Assembly (NCBI GenBank): GCA_018969455.1
Contig: JAGWYI010000274.1
Coordinates: 1-6,038, forward strand
DNA: 6,038 nucleotides
Direction: 5' to 3'
Source: Bacteroidota bacterium
Lineage (GTDB): Bacteria; Bacteroidota; Bacteroidia; Chitinophagales; Saprospiraceae
Made by a program: the position numbers and the translations under genes. Of the stretch, positions 5,867-6,038 are shown in pieces. Positions within the stretch are counted from its first letter, which is position 1; each line of letters opens with the position of its first letter. The notes beneath the pieces are model-generated. The model made no database searches. It saw nothing but the letters and a program-made list of their open reading frames with translations, and had not been told where the DNA came from.

Positions 5867-6038
5867 TTATTCAGGATCAAAACGATCTATCTGCAATTTG
5901 CGTATCTGAATTTCTGCGCTGTTTTTGCTTTCTGCGAACACGAGTACGCGCGCTTCGTCCCAACCCGGCGGGATTTGAAAATCATATTGTATTGTATTCC
6001 AGTCAAAGGGTTTGGTGATCCCGTTGTGTAACCGTATA
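5867..6038 (-). CDS. C-terminal end of a protein starting beyond the right edge, possible beta-sandwich tail
   Basis: The minus strand is open from the right edge to a TAA at 5867-5869, giving 56 residues. The composition looks coding: it includes KPFDWNTIQYDFQIPPGWDE, then ARVLVFAESKN, and ends QIDRFDPE. Alternating hydrophobic residues (YDFQI, ARVLVFA, AEIQIRKLQI) and the W-x(5)-F-x-I-P pattern resemble the last strands of a galactose- or carbohydrate-binding beta-sandwich at the end of a larger protein, but this is only an impression. It is upstream of, and in the same direction as, the helical-protein gene, separated by 162 AT-rich bases with their own promoter. I see no convincing terminator behind it. 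Its start, length and main domain are outside the window. Confidence 0.7.
   Translation of the reverse strand, partial: IRLHNGITKPFDWNTIQYDFQIPPGWDEARVLVFAESKNSAEIQIRKLQIDRFDPE

Overview
The window looks like chromosomal DNA of a member of the Bacteroidota, possibly of the Saprospiria/Lewinella type (the class is inferred, not proven). Three things support this: a roughly 1,100-residue lipoprotein built from VCBS/FG-GAP repeats around an ASPIC/UnbV domain, a promoter element matching the Bacteroidota -7 consensus TAnnTTTG, and start codons without a recognisable Shine-Dalgarno sequence.

Layout. The left edge carries one rightward gene (60-413) for a small four-helix membrane protein of unknown function. 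It is closed by a strong intrinsic terminator at 451-483. Everything else points leftward. Reading in the direction of transcription, from right to left, there is first the C-terminal end of a gene that begins beyond the right edge (5867-6038). Next comes an AT-rich gap with a promoter (5705-5866), then a 233-residue helical protein of unknown function (5003-5704). The large calcium-loop lipoprotein follows (1614-4952), and last is an Rpn-family PD-(D/E)XK nuclease (482-1570), which converges on the terminator of the membrane-protein gene. Gaps within the leftward set are short (50 and 43 bases) and hold no terminator, so the three complete leftward genes could share a transcript from the 5752-5759 promoter. 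No functional link between them is evident.

Repeats mark two places. A heptanucleotide array, (TTAGTTG)6 plus TTA, fills almost all of the gap between the helical protein and the lipoprotein. A 24-bp array of five units inside the nuclease gene encodes GFEKGVEE repeats, and its units alternate so that the real period appears to be 48 bp.

The best candidate for interesting biology is the nuclease. Rpn proteins have been linked to recombination promotion and to phage defence controlled by an antitoxin translated from inside the gene. This copy has an intact catalytic core, a changeable C-terminal repeat, an in-frame internal ATG just before that repeat, and lower GC than the lipoprotein gene. 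I see no IS ends, tRNA or rRNA genes, CRISPR array or att site, and no clear evidence of a wholly new multi-gene system.
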